Source: Corynebacterium jeddahense (lineage in GTDB: Bacteria > Actinomycetota > Actinomycetes > Mycobacteriales > Mycobacteriaceae). Taken from it: DNA of 64,000 bases. The translations under genes and the position numbers were made by a program. A model generated the notes under the pieces. The model worked only from the letters and a program-made list of their open reading frames with translations, was not told the origin of the DNA and did not search any database. Numbering within the stretch: position 1 is the stretch's first letter; the number at the start of each line of letters is the position of its first letter. Location of the stretch: assembly GCF_028609865.1 (NCBI RefSeq), contig NZ_CP063194.1:434001-498000 (forward strand), read 5' to 3'. Below, piece by piece: positions 8,185 to 16,723 of this stretch.

Positions 8185-9273
8185 ATGTATCTCAACTCCC
8201 ATATCAGAAAGATCTTCAGCCGGGCTACAGTTCTGGCATCATCGGCTTGTCTGGCCATGGCTGTGGCGCCAGTGGCAGTCCATGCTCAGGAATCATTCAT
8301 CGGAGAAGAAGCTGAAACCACTGTCGGAGTAATTAACCCGAATGGTCAGTCGACTAGATCAGTTTCCTCGGAGATGACGCTGGATGAGTATTGGACACTG
8401 GATCGCATGTCGAGAGCCACTCCTGTTGATGCAACCCTCGACTTGCCATTTGCAGCGGACCAAGCAACGTCAAACAGCAAAGAGGTTGTCGTTTCCCCTG
8501 AAGTGCCAGAACGTGAACAAGAAGCATCAGAACCTATTGAACCGTTCTCCTCATCATCTCAAACCGCCAGTGAGGCGCACTCTCGAATCGGTAATTCCGG
8601 TGCTGCGAATGGAAAAGTATTTTTCTCAAAGAAAGTCAATGGCAGATATAAAGATTACGTCTGCTCCGCATCTGCCGTAAACTCAGACAACAAAAGTACC
8701 GTAATTACTGCCGGTCACTGCGTTCATAGCGGGAGCGGAGGTGAGTTTCATAAAAACTGGGTATTCGTCCCAGAATATACGATCGGTGTTGCACCCCATG
8801 GGAGATTCAAGGCCAATTTTATGACCACAACTACTGACTGGGCAAACTATGGAACTACACCTCGTGGGTTTGCTGCTGACTTCGGGTTTGTCACTGTCAA
8901 CTCAGAAAGAGGGAAACGTCTCGTCGATGCGGTTGGTGGCCATGGACTGCGCTCCGGAAATGCAGGCTCGTTCAAAGCTGACATAATTGGATATCCCGCC
9001 AACCGTTTCCTGGGTTCCTCTATGTTTCGGTGCACGGTACCGGTGAAAAACGAAAATAGGTCGTCCTATAACTTCTACATGTCATATGGGTGCAACTTTG
9101 GAGGTGGTGCATCCGGCGGTGCATGGCTAGAAGACTTCAACGGAACTCTGGGACATATCCGCTCCGTGAGTTCGTTTGGTCCGGCAAACGGTGCGGCGTA
9201 TCTCGGCTCGCCGATTATAACCTCCAAGATTTGGGACATGTTTGATTCAACGGCAAGTCGGCCAGTGAAGTAA
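8185..9273 (+). CDS. Secreted trypsin-like serine protease (S1 family)
   Basis: 362 residues. A Sec signal peptide (about residues 1-35, hydrophobic core then VAVHAQ) is followed by a ~100-residue Ser/Glu-rich pro-region, then a chymotrypsin-fold catalytic domain. Triad candidates are His in TAGHCVHS, Asp in FAADFGFVTV and Ser in FGGGASGGAW. Cysteine pairs lie in VCSAS/GHCVH and FRCTV/YGCNFG. A clear ribosome binding site (AAGGAG) lies 7 bases before ATG 8185. Base composition is visibly AT-richer than the neighbours, with few GC-only third positions, suggesting lateral acquisition. It sits among gene remnants between rplO and secY. Likely role: extracellular proteolysis; target unknown. Confidence 0.85.
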   Translation: MYLNSHIRKIFSRATVLASSACLAMAVAPVAVHAQESFIGEEAETTVGVINPNGQSTRSVSSEMTLDEYWTLDRMSRATPVDATLDLPFAADQATSNSKEVVVSPEVPEREQEASEPIEPFSSSSQTASEAHSRIGNSGAANGKVFFSKKVNGRYKDYVCSASAVNSDNKSTVITAGHCVHSGSGGEFHKNWVFVPEYTIGVAPHGRFKANFMTTTTDWANYGTTPRGFAADFGFVTVNSERGKRLVDAVGGHGLRSGNAGSFKADIIGYPANRFLGSSMFRCTVPVKNENRSSYNFYMSYGCNFGGGASGGAWLEDFNGTLGHIRSVSSFGPANGAAYLGSPIITSKIWDMFDSTASRPVK

Positions 9274-9282
9274 GGAGCGAAT

Positions 9283-9753
9283 ATGGCTGGCATACTGTCT
9301 AAATTCGGCATAAACGTGGGGCTGAACGCACAAAATGTACATTTGATCGGCGCTATTTTAGCGGTGTTGGCGGTGGTGGGTAGTGTGGTAGGAATAGTCT
9401 CACCCACCCCTGTCGGCGACGAACTCAGCAGCGCAATGGGGATCGTCCACAAAACGCGGCAACAACCCTCCGACGTGGAGGCGCGCAACGATCTCAAAAA
9501 TGAGCGTCAAGTCAAATGGTCGGGCTACCAAGTAATCAGCCCCACACAAATACGCGTGTTCTTCCCCGCCGGAACCGAAACTTGCTACGGATACCGCGCA
9601 GAGACATCGGAAACCGCAACATCAGTAAAAGTTCGGGTGTACGAAGGGAATATTCCAGGATCGCCTGACGAGTGCATCCTGATCAGTTCCACTTCCTCCA
9701 TGAAGGTGACGTTGCAGTCGCCACTAGGAGCCCGCTTGCTCCAGAACTGGTAG
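9283..9753 (+). CDS. Small membrane-anchored protein of unknown function, partner of the protease
   Basis: 156 residues, not recognised. An N-terminal hydrophobic segment at about residues 20-42 (GAILAVLAVVGSVVGIV) would anchor an outward-facing ~110-residue domain with two cysteines (TETCYGYR, PDECILIS) and several beta-like stretches (IRVFFPAG, SVKVRVYEG). It starts 9 bases after the protease stop with an AAGGAG site, so the two are almost certainly one operon and share the same AT-richer composition. It could be a cofactor, inhibitor or anchor for the protease; this is inference from context only. Confidence 0.7.
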   Translation: MAGILSKFGINVGLNAQNVHLIGAILAVLAVVGSVVGIVSPTPVGDELSSAMGIVHKTRQQPSDVEARNDLKNERQVKWSGYQVISPTQIRVFFPAGTETCYGYRAETSETATSVKVRVYEGNIPGSPDECILISSTSSMKVTLQSPLGARLLQNW

Positions 9754-9784
9754 ATCACACGCTTCTTGCGTGAGAGTTTTCCAG

Positions 9785-9826
9785 CGTAATTTGATCAGTG
9801 CCCTCATGGGCACGGGTCAAATTACG
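9785..9826. repeat. Nested inverted repeat downstream of the protease pair
   Basis: CGTAATTTGA (9785-9794) pairs with TCAAATTACG (9817-9826), enclosing GTGCCC/GGGCAC (9798-9803, 9808-9813). No T tract follows, so it is not a classical terminator. It could be a structured 3' RNA end or a relic of an insertion boundary. A weak hairpin with a T-rich tail (CACGC/GCGTG then AGAGTTTTCC) lies just upstream. Confidence 0.6.
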
Positions 9827-9915
9827 TGTGGAGCCCAATGAATTTCAGATTCACCTTGCGTACCCCACGCCGTCATTGACCTGTGTGGTCGGGCGGTTTT
9901 GTTCCGGTCGAGGTG

Positions 9916-10006
9916 TTTAAAGCGTGCGATGCTGGTCGCAGGAAATCGGCGGGGTCGGTTGAAAATGCGCGACCTGCATCGCTCGCTTCCAAGCGCACGC
10001 TTTAAA
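9916..10006. repeat. 13-bp perfect inverted repeat bounding a 91-bp intergenic element
   Basis: TTTAAAGCGTGCG (9916-9928) is the exact reverse complement of CGCACGCTTTAAA (9994-10006). The whole gap 9827-10236 holds no credible gene. The core GCGACCTG recurs at 9969-9976 (GCGCGACCTGCATC), ~10065 (GCGCGACCTGGGGG) and ~10160 (GTCGCGACCTGGGG). It looks like a small non-coding mobile or repeat element. No transposase or obvious target-site duplication was found. Confidence 0.5.
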
Positions 10007-10236
10007 CGGTTTTGAGGCGTGATGGTAGGCCGGGCGCACACCAAATTCCTGCATGAGGTTTGCGCGACCTGGGGGTTTTGCAATCCCGCTCGCCGAAAAC
10101 CTGGAATCTGGTGCGAAGAGGCGGTGGTCTTGGGAACTTTCTTCGTAGACAGCGGTCGCGACCTGGGGAAACGCCATGTCGGTCGACCGGAACCGGCCGA
10201 AGCCCCAAAATGGTTCCCGGGCGGGGGTAGCCAAAC

Positions 10237-10698
10237 CTAGTCCGGCCAGGCGAGGCAAGCCACCGCGACGCACCCGGCCACGAGCATGAGGGCGGCGTCG
10301 CCGGCGTACCCGGCGGAAGGCCAGGGCGCGCGGGCCAGCCCCAATCCCATGGCGGTGATGGCGTCGGCGGCAATGTATCGGCTGGCCAGGAGGGTAAAGC
10401 GGCGCACCGCCCAGACACCGATGGCGCTGACGATCCCGAGTGCCGGGCTGATGCACAGCGCGGCTGCCAGCGGCAACGCCGCCACTATCCCGCTAGGGAT
10501 GGGGCGGGTCGGGGCGTCGACGCCCCGGCGTCGACACGCAAACCACAGCAACACCAGCGCGCTGACCAGGCTGAGCGTCGCCCCGCCGAACAGGCTGAGG
10601 CGGTAGGGGCGCTCGCCTGCGAAGGAGAACGTGAGGGTGCCGCCGTGGCCGGCGGGGATGCGGAAGGCGAGTTGGCCGGCGTCGATACGCTGGGGGGG
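10237..10698 (-). pseudogene. aftD-like arabinofuranosyltransferase, C-terminal end fragment
   Basis: On the minus strand this reads RIDAGQLAFRIPAGHGGTL, FSFAGERPYRLSLFGG, then two to three membrane helices (LSLVSALVLLWFACRRR; AALPLAAALCISPALGIV; ALMLVAGCVAVACLAW) and a proper stop at 10237-10239. This is how AftD-like proteins end. Upstream, at the G run near 10691-10698, the reading frame ends abruptly. Joined through that G run to the fragment ending at 6046, it restores NEPLTPQRIDAGQ, so both pieces came from one gene. Here the C-terminal piece lies on the wrong side, 4 kb to the right of the middle piece. Confidence 0.7.
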
Positions 10699-11073
10699 GA
10701 AATGTGTTCATTTTGCCCAGGTCAGAGAAATCGGCGAAGGGATCCGTTCACCGGCGGGTGAATCAATTTGGGTGGGGGGAGCCGAGCCCGGCAGATTCCT
10801 GACACATTACGGCGGCCATTTGCGCCGATCTGGGCCGATAGGGCCCGCCTGACACTAAGGGATTCGGCCGCGATACGTCAGCGGGGACGCCTGGGAGGAG
10901 ACTGGGAGGCGCGCCCGAACCGAACCTGAAATATCAACTTTCCCCCTCCGACTGTTAGGGTAGTAAGGTCAAAAGACGGCCCCGCCGGTTTTCGCATGCC
11001 CGAGAGCCATCCGCGAGGTGTCGAATGTCCGCTATCTCCCGCCCGTGGCGCGGCGTGGGAGCCAGGAGGCTTT
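10699..11073 (+). promoter_or_regulatory. Promoter and leader region of secY-adk
   Basis: 375 bases with no credible gene. A possible -10 box TAGGGT lies at 10956-10961, with TAGTAA just beside it; no strong -35 was recognised. The transcript would have a leader of about 100 bases before GTG 11074. An ATG at 11025 opens a different frame and is not used. Confidence 0.35.
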
Positions 11074-12402
11074 GTGTCCGCTATTGCTCAAGCGTTCAAA
11101 GACCCGGATCTTCGCAAGAAGATCCTGATCACCCTTGCGCTGATGTTTCTGTACCGCGTCGGGTGCCAGATCCCGACCCCGGGCGTGGATTACGCGTTGA
11201 TCAATCAGCGCCTCGAGGACATCGCGCACGGCGACAAGGCGACGATGTTCTCCATCATCGGCCTGTTCTCCGGCGGTGCGCTGCTGCAGCTGTCCATCTT
11301 CGCCATCGGCATCATGCCGTACATTACGGCGTCCATCATCGTGCAGCTGCTCACGGTGGTCATCCCGCGCTTCGAGGAGCTGAAGAAGGAAGGCCAGTCC
11401 GGCCAGGCGAAGATGACGCAGTACACGCGCTACCTCACGCTCGCGCTGGCGCTGCTGCAGTCCTCCGGCATCGTCGCGCTCGCGGACCGCGAACAGTTGC
11501 TCGGCCAGGGCATGCCGGTCCTAGTGGAGGACCGCAACGTGTGGACGCTCATCATGATGATCGTGGTCATGTCCTCGGGCGCGATGCTCATCATGTGGCT
11601 CGGCGAGATCATCACTGAAAAGGGCGTGGGCAACGGCATGTCCCTGCTCATCTTCGCCGGCATTGCCACCCAGATCCCGTCCGAGGGTGCGTTCATCCTG
11701 CAGAACTCCGGCGGTGTCACGCTCACCCTCGTCATCCTCGCGCTCATTGCGCTCGTCATCGGCATCGTCTTCATCGAGCAGGGGCAGCGCCGCATCCCGG
11801 TGCAGTACGCGAAGCGCATGGTGGGCCGCCGCCAGTACGGCGGGTCCTCGACCTACCTGCCGCTGAAGGTGAATCAGGCGGGCGTTATCCCGGTCATCTT
11901 CGCGTCCTCGCTCATGTACGTGCCGGTGCTCATCACCCAGATCGTCACCATGAACAACCAGACGCCGCCGGACAACTGGTGGATGAGCCACGTCATGGCG
12001 TGGCTGCAGAACCCGGGTTCCTGGCAGTACATCCTCACCTACGTCATCCTGATCATCTTCTTCGCGTACTTCTACGTCTCCGTGCAGTACGACCCGATCG
12101 AGCAGGCCGACAACATGAAGAAGTACGGCGGCTTCATCCCCGGCATCCGCCCGGGCCGCCCGACCGCCGAGTACCTCGCGTTTGTGATGAACCGCCTGCT
12201 GTTCGTGGGCTCCATCTACCTCGCCGCGATCGCGGTTCTGCCGAACCTCGCGCTTGACGCCGGCATCACCGGCTCCGGCCGCATGGGCATGAGCGCGTTC
12301 GGCGGTACGGCCATCCTCATTATGGTCTCCGTGGCGCTGACCACGGTCAAGCAAATTGAATCCCAGCTCCTGCAATCCAACTACGAAGGACTTCTGCGAT
12401 AA
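11074..12402 (+). CDS. secY: Protein translocase subunit SecY
   Basis: 442 residues with ten membrane helices, the central pore of the Sec translocon. Recognisable segments are [16 protein letters not shown] at the N-terminus, [10 protein letters not shown] in the plug region, the conserved cytoplasmic loop [13 protein letters not shown], and the C-terminal loop [20 protein letters not shown] 11074 was chosen because AGGAGG lies 6 bases before it and the start gives the corynebacterial N-terminus; the longer frame from 10996 lacks support. adk starts on the last base of the secY stop (TAATG), so they are coupled. Confidence 0.96.
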   Translation: MSAIAQAFKDPDLRKKILITLALMFLYRVGCQIPTPGVDYALINQRLEDIAHGDKATMFSIIGLFSGGALLQLSIFAIGIMPYITASIIVQLLTVVIPRFEELKKEGQSGQAKMTQYTRYLTLALALLQSSGIVALADREQLLGQGMPVLVEDRNVWTLIMMIVVMSSGAMLIMWLGEIITEKGVGNGMSLLIFAGIATQIPSEGAFILQNSGGVTLTLVILALIALVIGIVFIEQGQRRIPVQYAKRMVGRRQYGGSSTYLPLKVNQAGVIPVIFASSLMYVPVLITQIVTMNNQTPPDNWWMSHVMAWLQNPGSWQYILTYVILIIFFAYFYVSVQYDPIEQADNMKKYGGFIPGIRPGRPTAEYLAFVMNRLLFVGSIYLAAIAVLPNLALDAGITGSGRMGMSAFGGTAILIMVSVALTTVKQIESQLLQSNYEGLLR

Positions 12403-12947
12403 TGCGTCTCGTTCTCCTTGGCCCTCCCGGTGCCGGCAAGGGCACCCAAGCCGCGATCCTCTCCGAGAAGCTCGGCGTGCCCCACATCTCCACGGGCGAC
12501 CTGTTCCGCGCCAACATCGGCGAGGGCACCCCGCTCGGTGTTGAGGCGAAGAGCTACATCGACGCCGGCAAGCTCGTGCCCACCGACGTCACCGCCCGCA
12601 TGGTGGAGGATCGCCTCAACCAAGACGACGCGAAGGACGGCTTCCTCCTCGACGGCTTCCCGCGCACGGTGGAGCAGGCCGAGATCCTCGAGGAGCTGCT
12701 GAGCAAGCGCGGCGAGAAGCTCGACGGCGTGCTCAACTTCGTCGTCGACGAGGACGTAGTCGTCGAGCGCATGCTCGCCCGCGGCCGCGCCGACGACAAC
12801 GAGGAGACCATCCGCACCCGGCTCGGCGTCTACCGCGACGAGACGGCACCGCTCATCGACCACTACGGCGACCAGATCATCTCCATCGACGCCGTGGGCG
12901 ACGTCGACGAGATCAACCAGCGCGCGATGGCGGCGCTGGGCAAGTAG
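12402..12947 (+). CDS. adk: Adenylate kinase
   Basis: 181 residues, the short actinobacterial form with a minimal LID and no zinc cysteines. It converts ATP+AMP to 2 ADP. P-loop [10 protein letters not shown] begins at residue 7; the AMP-binding parts STGDLFR and [10 protein letters not shown] and the LID arginines ([20 protein letters not shown]) are present. It overlaps the secY stop by one base. A terminator follows, so map is probably also transcribed from elsewhere or by read-through. Confidence 0.96.
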   Translation: MRLVLLGPPGAGKGTQAAILSEKLGVPHISTGDLFRANIGEGTPLGVEAKSYIDAGKLVPTDVTARMVEDRLNQDDAKDGFLLDGFPRTVEQAEILEELLSKRGEKLDGVLNFVVDEDVVVERMLARGRADDNEETIRTRLGVYRDETAPLIDHYGDQIISIDAVGDVDEINQRAMAALGK

Positions 12948-12960
12948 CCTCACACGCATC

Positions 12961-12985
12961 AGGGCCGGTGTTCGCACCGGCCTTT
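12961..12985 (+). terminator. Terminator between adk and map
   Basis: GGCCGGTG / CACCGGCC stem with a TTCG loop-closing sequence, followed by TTTC. It lies 14 bases after the adk stop. Confidence 0.75.
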
Positions 12986-13024
12986 CGCATTTGCTTATCG
13001 ACGACCCGAAGGAGAGCCCCGCCA

Positions 13025-13816
13025 ATGGCATTTCGCAAACGCAAGATCGCGGCCAAGACGCCCGCAGAACTCGACGCGATGGAGGCCGCCGGGCGAATCG
13101 TCGGCACCGCGCTGCAGGAGGTCCGCGCTGCGGCGAAACCCGGCGTGTCCACCCTCGACCTCGACAAGGTCGCCGAGGCCGTGATCCGCGACCACGGCGC
13201 CACCCCGACGTTCCTCGGCTACAACGGGTTCCCGGGTTCCATCTGCGCGTCGGTGAACGATGTGGTCGTGCACGGGATCCCGTCGAAAAGCATCGTGCTC
13301 GCGGAGGGCGACCTCGTCTCCATCGACTGTGGCGCGACGCTCGACGGCTGGGTGGGCGACAGCGCGTGGAGCTTCGGTATCGGCGAGCTCGCCCCGGACG
13401 TCGACGCCCTCAACCGCGCCACGGAGTGGGTGCTCGCCGAGGGGCTCAAGGCGATGGTGCCGGGCAACAAGCTCACCGATGTCTCCCACGCGCTCGAACA
13501 GGCGACGTACGCGGCGGAGGAGCGCTTCGGCGTCGAACTCGGGATCGTCGACGGCTACGGCGGGCACGGCATTGGGCACACGATGCATGAGGAGCCGTAC
13601 CTGGCCAACGAGGGCAAGCCGCACCGGGGCCCGGTGATCCAGGAGGGGTCCGTGCTGGCCATCGAGCCGATGCTCATCCTCGGAGGGGGCTACGACACGA
13701 GGGTGCTTGACGACGAATGGACCGTGAAAACCCTCGACGGCGCGCCCGCCGCGCACTGGGAGCACACGGTCGCAGCGACCGCTGACGGACCCAGGATTCT
13801 GACGCCTCGCCTGTGA
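13025..13816 (+). CDS. map: Methionine aminopeptidase, type I
   Basis: 263 residues. It removes the initiator methionine from nascent proteins. Metal and substrate ligands are in [16 protein letters not shown] (first Asp pair), [15 protein letters not shown] (histidines) and the [10 protein letters not shown] and WTVKT...HWEHTV segments. The start ATG 13025 follows GAAGGAG at a good distance; a frame from 12968 runs through the terminator and is not used. The upstream segment carries one variant of the dispersed motif (GCTTATCGACG at 12993-13003). Confidence 0.95.
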   Translation: MAFRKRKIAAKTPAELDAMEAAGRIVGTALQEVRAAAKPGVSTLDLDKVAEAVIRDHGATPTFLGYNGFPGSICASVNDVVVHGIPSKSIVLAEGDLVSIDCGATLDGWVGDSAWSFGIGELAPDVDALNRATEWVLAEGLKAMVPGNKLTDVSHALEQATYAAEERFGVELGIVDGYGGHGIGHTMHEEPYLANEGKPHRGPVIQEGSVLAIEPMLILGGGYDTRVLDDEWTVKTLDGAPAAHWEHTVAATADGPRILTPRL

Positions 13817-13855
13817 ATTCCTGGCGCGGTGTCGTGTATTTCATGGCACCGGGGT

Positions 13856-13861
13856 TATACT
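13856..13861 (+). promoter_or_regulatory. -10 box of a leaderless promoter for the L,D-transpeptidase gene
   Basis: TATACT ends 6 bases before ATG 13868, so transcription would begin at or next to the start codon. No Shine-Dalgarno sequence precedes this ATG, in agreement with leaderless initiation. Confidence 0.6.
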
Positions 13862-13867
13862 TCCGGC

Positions 13868-14638
13868 ATGTCTTACCGTCCCCGCCACGCAAAGCAGTCG
13901 CCGATGAAGCGGCGCGCCACCACGTTTGCCGCCGGCCTCGGCGTCGTCGCCACCCTCGCCGCCCCGGCCACTGCGCAGGCGCAGACCGCCCCGAACCCGG
14001 TCGCGACCTCGAGCCTGGACTCGTTCTCCGCCCGCGTGAACGACGCCATGGCCAACCTGGACAAGTCCGCGCGCGACACCGCGTGGGACGTGCGCAACAA
14101 CCTGCGCGCGCAGGCTGACGGCCTCGCCGCGATCAACCCGGACCTCCCGGCGCAGGCGAAGCAGCGCATCGACCAAATCGTCGAGCAGTTCTTCCCGGGC
14201 CTCATCGCCGAGAAGACCCCGAAGCCGAAGCCCACACCGGCCCCGGCTCCCGCTCCGGCGCCTGCCCCCGCTCCGGCGCCGCGCCCGGCGAACCCGTGCC
14301 CGGCCGACGCGCACGCCTGCGTCGACCTGACCAACCAGAAGTCCTGGCTGCAGAACAACGGCCAGATCTACTACGGCCCGGTGCAGATCAGCTCCGGCCG
14401 CGTGGGCCAGGAGACGCCGAAGGGCACGTTCTACGTCAACCGCAAGGTCAAGGACGAGATCTCCTACGAGTTCAACAACGCCCCGATGCCGTACTCCGTG
14501 TACTTCACCGACAACGGCATCGCGTTCCACCAGGACGACCCGTACGTGCCGTCCGCGGGCTGCATCCACCTCTACCGCCAGGACGCGCAGAAGTACTTCA
14601 ACGACCTGCAGATCGGTGACAAGGTTTACGTGTTCTAG
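13868..14638 (+). CDS. L,D-transpeptidase (YkuD domain), secreted
   Basis: 256 residues from ATG 13868; an internal ATG at 13904 (MKRRATTFAAG) is the alternative start. Layout: signal peptide ending ATAQAQT, a helical region of ~70 residues, a Pro-Ala linker (repeating PAPA, about residues 117-138), then the catalytic domain. The active-site motif is complete: FHQDDPYVPSAGCIHL, with His and the nucleophile Cys. Such enzymes form 3-3 peptidoglycan cross-links or link proteins to the wall. Monocistronic between map and a terminator. Confidence 0.9.
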   Translation: MSYRPRHAKQSPMKRRATTFAAGLGVVATLAAPATAQAQTAPNPVATSSLDSFSARVNDAMANLDKSARDTAWDVRNNLRAQADGLAAINPDLPAQAKQRIDQIVEQFFPGLIAEKTPKPKPTPAPAPAPAPAPAPAPRPANPCPADAHACVDLTNQKSWLQNNGQIYYGPVQISSGRVGQETPKGTFYVNRKVKDEISYEFNNAPMPYSVYFTDNGIAFHQDDPYVPSAGCIHLYRQDAQKYFNDLQIGDKVYVF

Positions 14639-14666
14639 GCCGTAAGGTGCGTCGATACGCAACCGC

Positions 14667-14700
14667 CCCCGCCACAGCGATGTGGCGGGGTTTGTGTTTT
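14667..14700 (+). terminator. Terminator after the L,D-transpeptidase gene
   Basis: CCCCGCCAC (14667-14675) pairs with GTGGCGGGG (14682-14690), followed by TTTGTGTTTT. One CGTCGATACGC motif lies immediately upstream at 14650-14660. Confidence 0.85.
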
Positions 14701-14714
14701 CGCAGGTAAACGCC

Positions 14715-14720
14715 TATAGT
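14715..14720 (+). promoter_or_regulatory. -10 box upstream of infA
   Basis: TATAGT, followed by a leader of roughly 85 bases to ATG 14811. It is likely the promoter for the infA-rpsM-rplQ cluster. Confidence 0.5.
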
Positions 14721-14810
14721 TTTCAGACGGTGTGCGCAAGCGCACCGCAAGTAACGGTAAAAATACGTCTGCTGCCTGCGACTTTCCAGGTGGCGTAGGA
14801 AGTGGAGTGT

Positions 14811-15029
14811 ATGGCAAAAGAAGGCGCAATCGAGGTTGAGGGCCGGATTATCGAGCCCTTGAAGAACGCGATGTTCCGTGTCGAGCTGGACAACGGGCAC
14901 GAGGTTCTCGCCCACATCAGTGGCAAGATGCGCCAGCACTACATCCGCATCCTCCCGGAGGACCGCGTCGTGGTGGAGCTTTCCCCCTACGATCTGGACC
15001 GCGGGCGCATCACCTACCGCTACAAGTAA
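14811..15029 (+). CDS. infA: Translation initiation factor IF-1
   Basis: 72 residues, the exact family length, starting [17 protein letters not shown] and ending [11 protein letters not shown]; a single OB-fold that binds the 30S A site. AGGAAG lies upstream of the ATG. In many bacteria rpmJ (L36) follows infA; the 175-base gap here (15030-15204) holds no L36 reading frame, so rpmJ must be elsewhere. Confidence 0.97.
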   Translation: MAKEGAIEVEGRIIEPLKNAMFRVELDNGHEVLAHISGKMRQHYIRILPEDRVVVELSPYDLDRGRITYRYK

Positions 15030-15204
15030 GCATTTCAGCCTTCTCACCCAGACCCGCCTCAGATGCGGGTCGTGCACCTCTGGCCACGGTGGCCGGAGCC
15101 GCGCGTAACCTCAACCCACTCTCCGGCACGGCCCGGACAAAGCGTTGATTGGCGTGGACGGGTGGGGAGAAAACCACCGTAACAACCCGAAAGGCACGTA
15201 CCTC

Positions 15205-15573
15205 ATGGCACGTCTAGCTGGTGTGGATCTCCCGCGCAACAAGCGTATGGAGATCGCGCTTACCTACATTTACGGCATCGGTGCAACCCGATCCAAGGAA
15301 CTGCTCGAGAAGACGGGCATTTCTCCGGACCTGCGCACGGACGATCTCACCGACGATCAGCTCGCAGCACTGCGCGACGCGATCGAGTCCTCCTACACCG
15401 TGGAGGGCGATCTGCGCCGCGAGGTGCAGGCAGACATCCGCCGCAAGATTGAAATCGGCTCCTACCAGGGCATGCGTCACCGCCGTGGCCTGCCCGTCCG
15501 CGGCCAGCGCACGAAGACCAACGCGCGCACCCGCAAGGGCCCGAAGAAGACCATCGCAGGAAAGAAGAAGTAA
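15205..15573 (+). CDS. rpsM: 30S ribosomal protein S13
   Basis: 122 residues: [20 protein letters not shown] start and the C-terminal basic tail [17 protein letters not shown] that reaches the P-site tRNA. The start was placed at 15205, after a GAAAGG site, rather than at the in-frame 15145. It begins the rpsM-rpsK-rpsD-rpoA-rplQ alpha operon. Confidence 0.97.
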   Translation: MARLAGVDLPRNKRMEIALTYIYGIGATRSKELLEKTGISPDLRTDDLTDDQLAALRDAIESSYTVEGDLRREVQADIRRKIEIGSYQGMRHRRGLPVRGQRTKTNARTRKGPKKTIAGKKK

Positions 15574-15576
15574 CCT

Positions 15577-15978
15577 ATGGCTCCTCAGACTCGTTCCGGT
15601 GCGCGTCGCGGACGCCGCACCGTCAAGAAGAACGTGGCCGCCGGCCACGCCTACATCAAGTCCACCTTCAACAACACCATCGTGTCCATCACGGACCCGC
15701 AGGGCAACGTGATCTCCTGGGCGTCCTCCGGCCACGTCGGCTTCAAGGGCTCCCGTAAGTCCACGCCGTTCGCCGCGCAGATGGCCGCCGAGAACGCCGC
15801 CCGCAAGGCGATGGATCACGGCATGAAGAAGGTCGACGTCTTTGTCAAGGGTCCGGGCTCTGGCCGCGAGACCGCAATCCGTTCGCTCCAGGCTGCCGGC
15901 CTAGAGGTGTCCTCGATCTCCGACGTGACGCCGCAGCCGTTCAACGGCTGCCGTCCGCCGAAGCGTCGTCGCGTTTAA
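15577..15978 (+). CDS. rpsK: 30S ribosomal protein S11
   Basis: 133 residues with the signatures [21 protein letters not shown] and the C-terminal [18 protein letters not shown]. It lines the mRNA exit channel. It starts 3 bases after the rpsM stop, preceded by GGAAAGAAG acting as ribosome binding site. Confidence 0.97.
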   Translation: MAPQTRSGARRGRRTVKKNVAAGHAYIKSTFNNTIVSITDPQGNVISWASSGHVGFKGSRKSTPFAAQMAAENAARKAMDHGMKKVDVFVKGPGSGRETAIRSLQAAGLEVSSISDVTPQPFNGCRPPKRRRV

Positions 15979-16005
15979 GGCTGAAAGGAAAAGAGGTAAA
16001 GAAAC

Positions 16006-16611
16006 ATGGCTCGTTACACCGGCCCTGCTACCCGTAAGTCCCGTCGCCTCCGCGTCGACCTCGTCGGCGGCGACATGTCCTTCGAGCGCCGCCCCTACCC
16101 CCCGGGGCAGGCTGGCCGCGCCCGCATCAAGGAGTCCGAGTACCTGCTCCAGCTGCAGGAGAAGCAGAAGGCTCGCTTCACCTACGGCGTCATGGAGAAG
16201 CAGTTCCGCCGCTACTACGAGGAGGCGAACCGCCGCCCGGGCAAGACCGGCGACAACCTGCTGATCCTGCTGGAGTCGCGTCTGGATAACGTCGTCTACC
16301 GCGCGGGCCTGGCAAAGACCCGCCGCCAGGCGCGTCAGCTGGTCTCCCACGGCCACTTCACCGTCAACGGCAAGAAGATCGACGTGCCGTCGTTCGCGGT
16401 GACGCAGTACGACATCATTGACGTCCGCGACAAGTCCCGCAACATGCTGTGGTTCGAAGAGGCCCAGGACAATCTCCTGGACGCCGTCGTTCCGGCGTGG
16501 CTGCAGGTCGTCCCGGACACCCTGCGCATTCTCGTGCACCAGCTGCCGGAGCGCGCTCAGATCGAGGTGCCGCTGCAGGAGCAGCTCATCGTCGAGCTTT
16601 ACTCGAAGTAA
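16006..16611 (+). CDS. rpsD: 30S ribosomal protein S4 (cysteine-free form)
   Basis: 201 residues; nucleates 30S assembly. The S4 RNA-binding domain is seen in ESRLDNVVYRAGLAKTRRQARQLVSHGHF. The N-terminal zinc-binding cysteines present in some S4 proteins are absent (no cysteine at all), i.e. the C-minus type that is independent of zinc. A GAAAGG-type site precedes the ATG. It is separated from rpoA by 112 bases carrying a CGTCGACACGC motif variant at 16643-16653. Confidence 0.96.
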   Translation: MARYTGPATRKSRRLRVDLVGGDMSFERRPYPPGQAGRARIKESEYLLQLQEKQKARFTYGVMEKQFRRYYEEANRRPGKTGDNLLILLESRLDNVVYRAGLAKTRRQARQLVSHGHFTVNGKKIDVPSFAVTQYDIIDVRDKSRNMLWFEEAQDNLLDAVVPAWLQVVPDTLRILVHQLPERAQIEVPLQEQLIVELYSK

Positions 16612-16723
16612 ACTTCGCGTTTGCTTCACCACCGCGCGTTTTCGTCGACACGCAAACGCTCGGAATCTTTCATCATCCGTTCCTACCGGCTTCAAATAGC
16701 GGGAGCCGAAAAAGGAGAAGTTC

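Noticed and set aside
11025..11618. Alternative secY start at ATG 11025, whose first bases resemble those at GTG 11074
   Set aside because: It is in another frame and gives an unrelated sequence; the similarity of ATGTCCGCTATC to GTGTCCGCTATT is short and may be chance.
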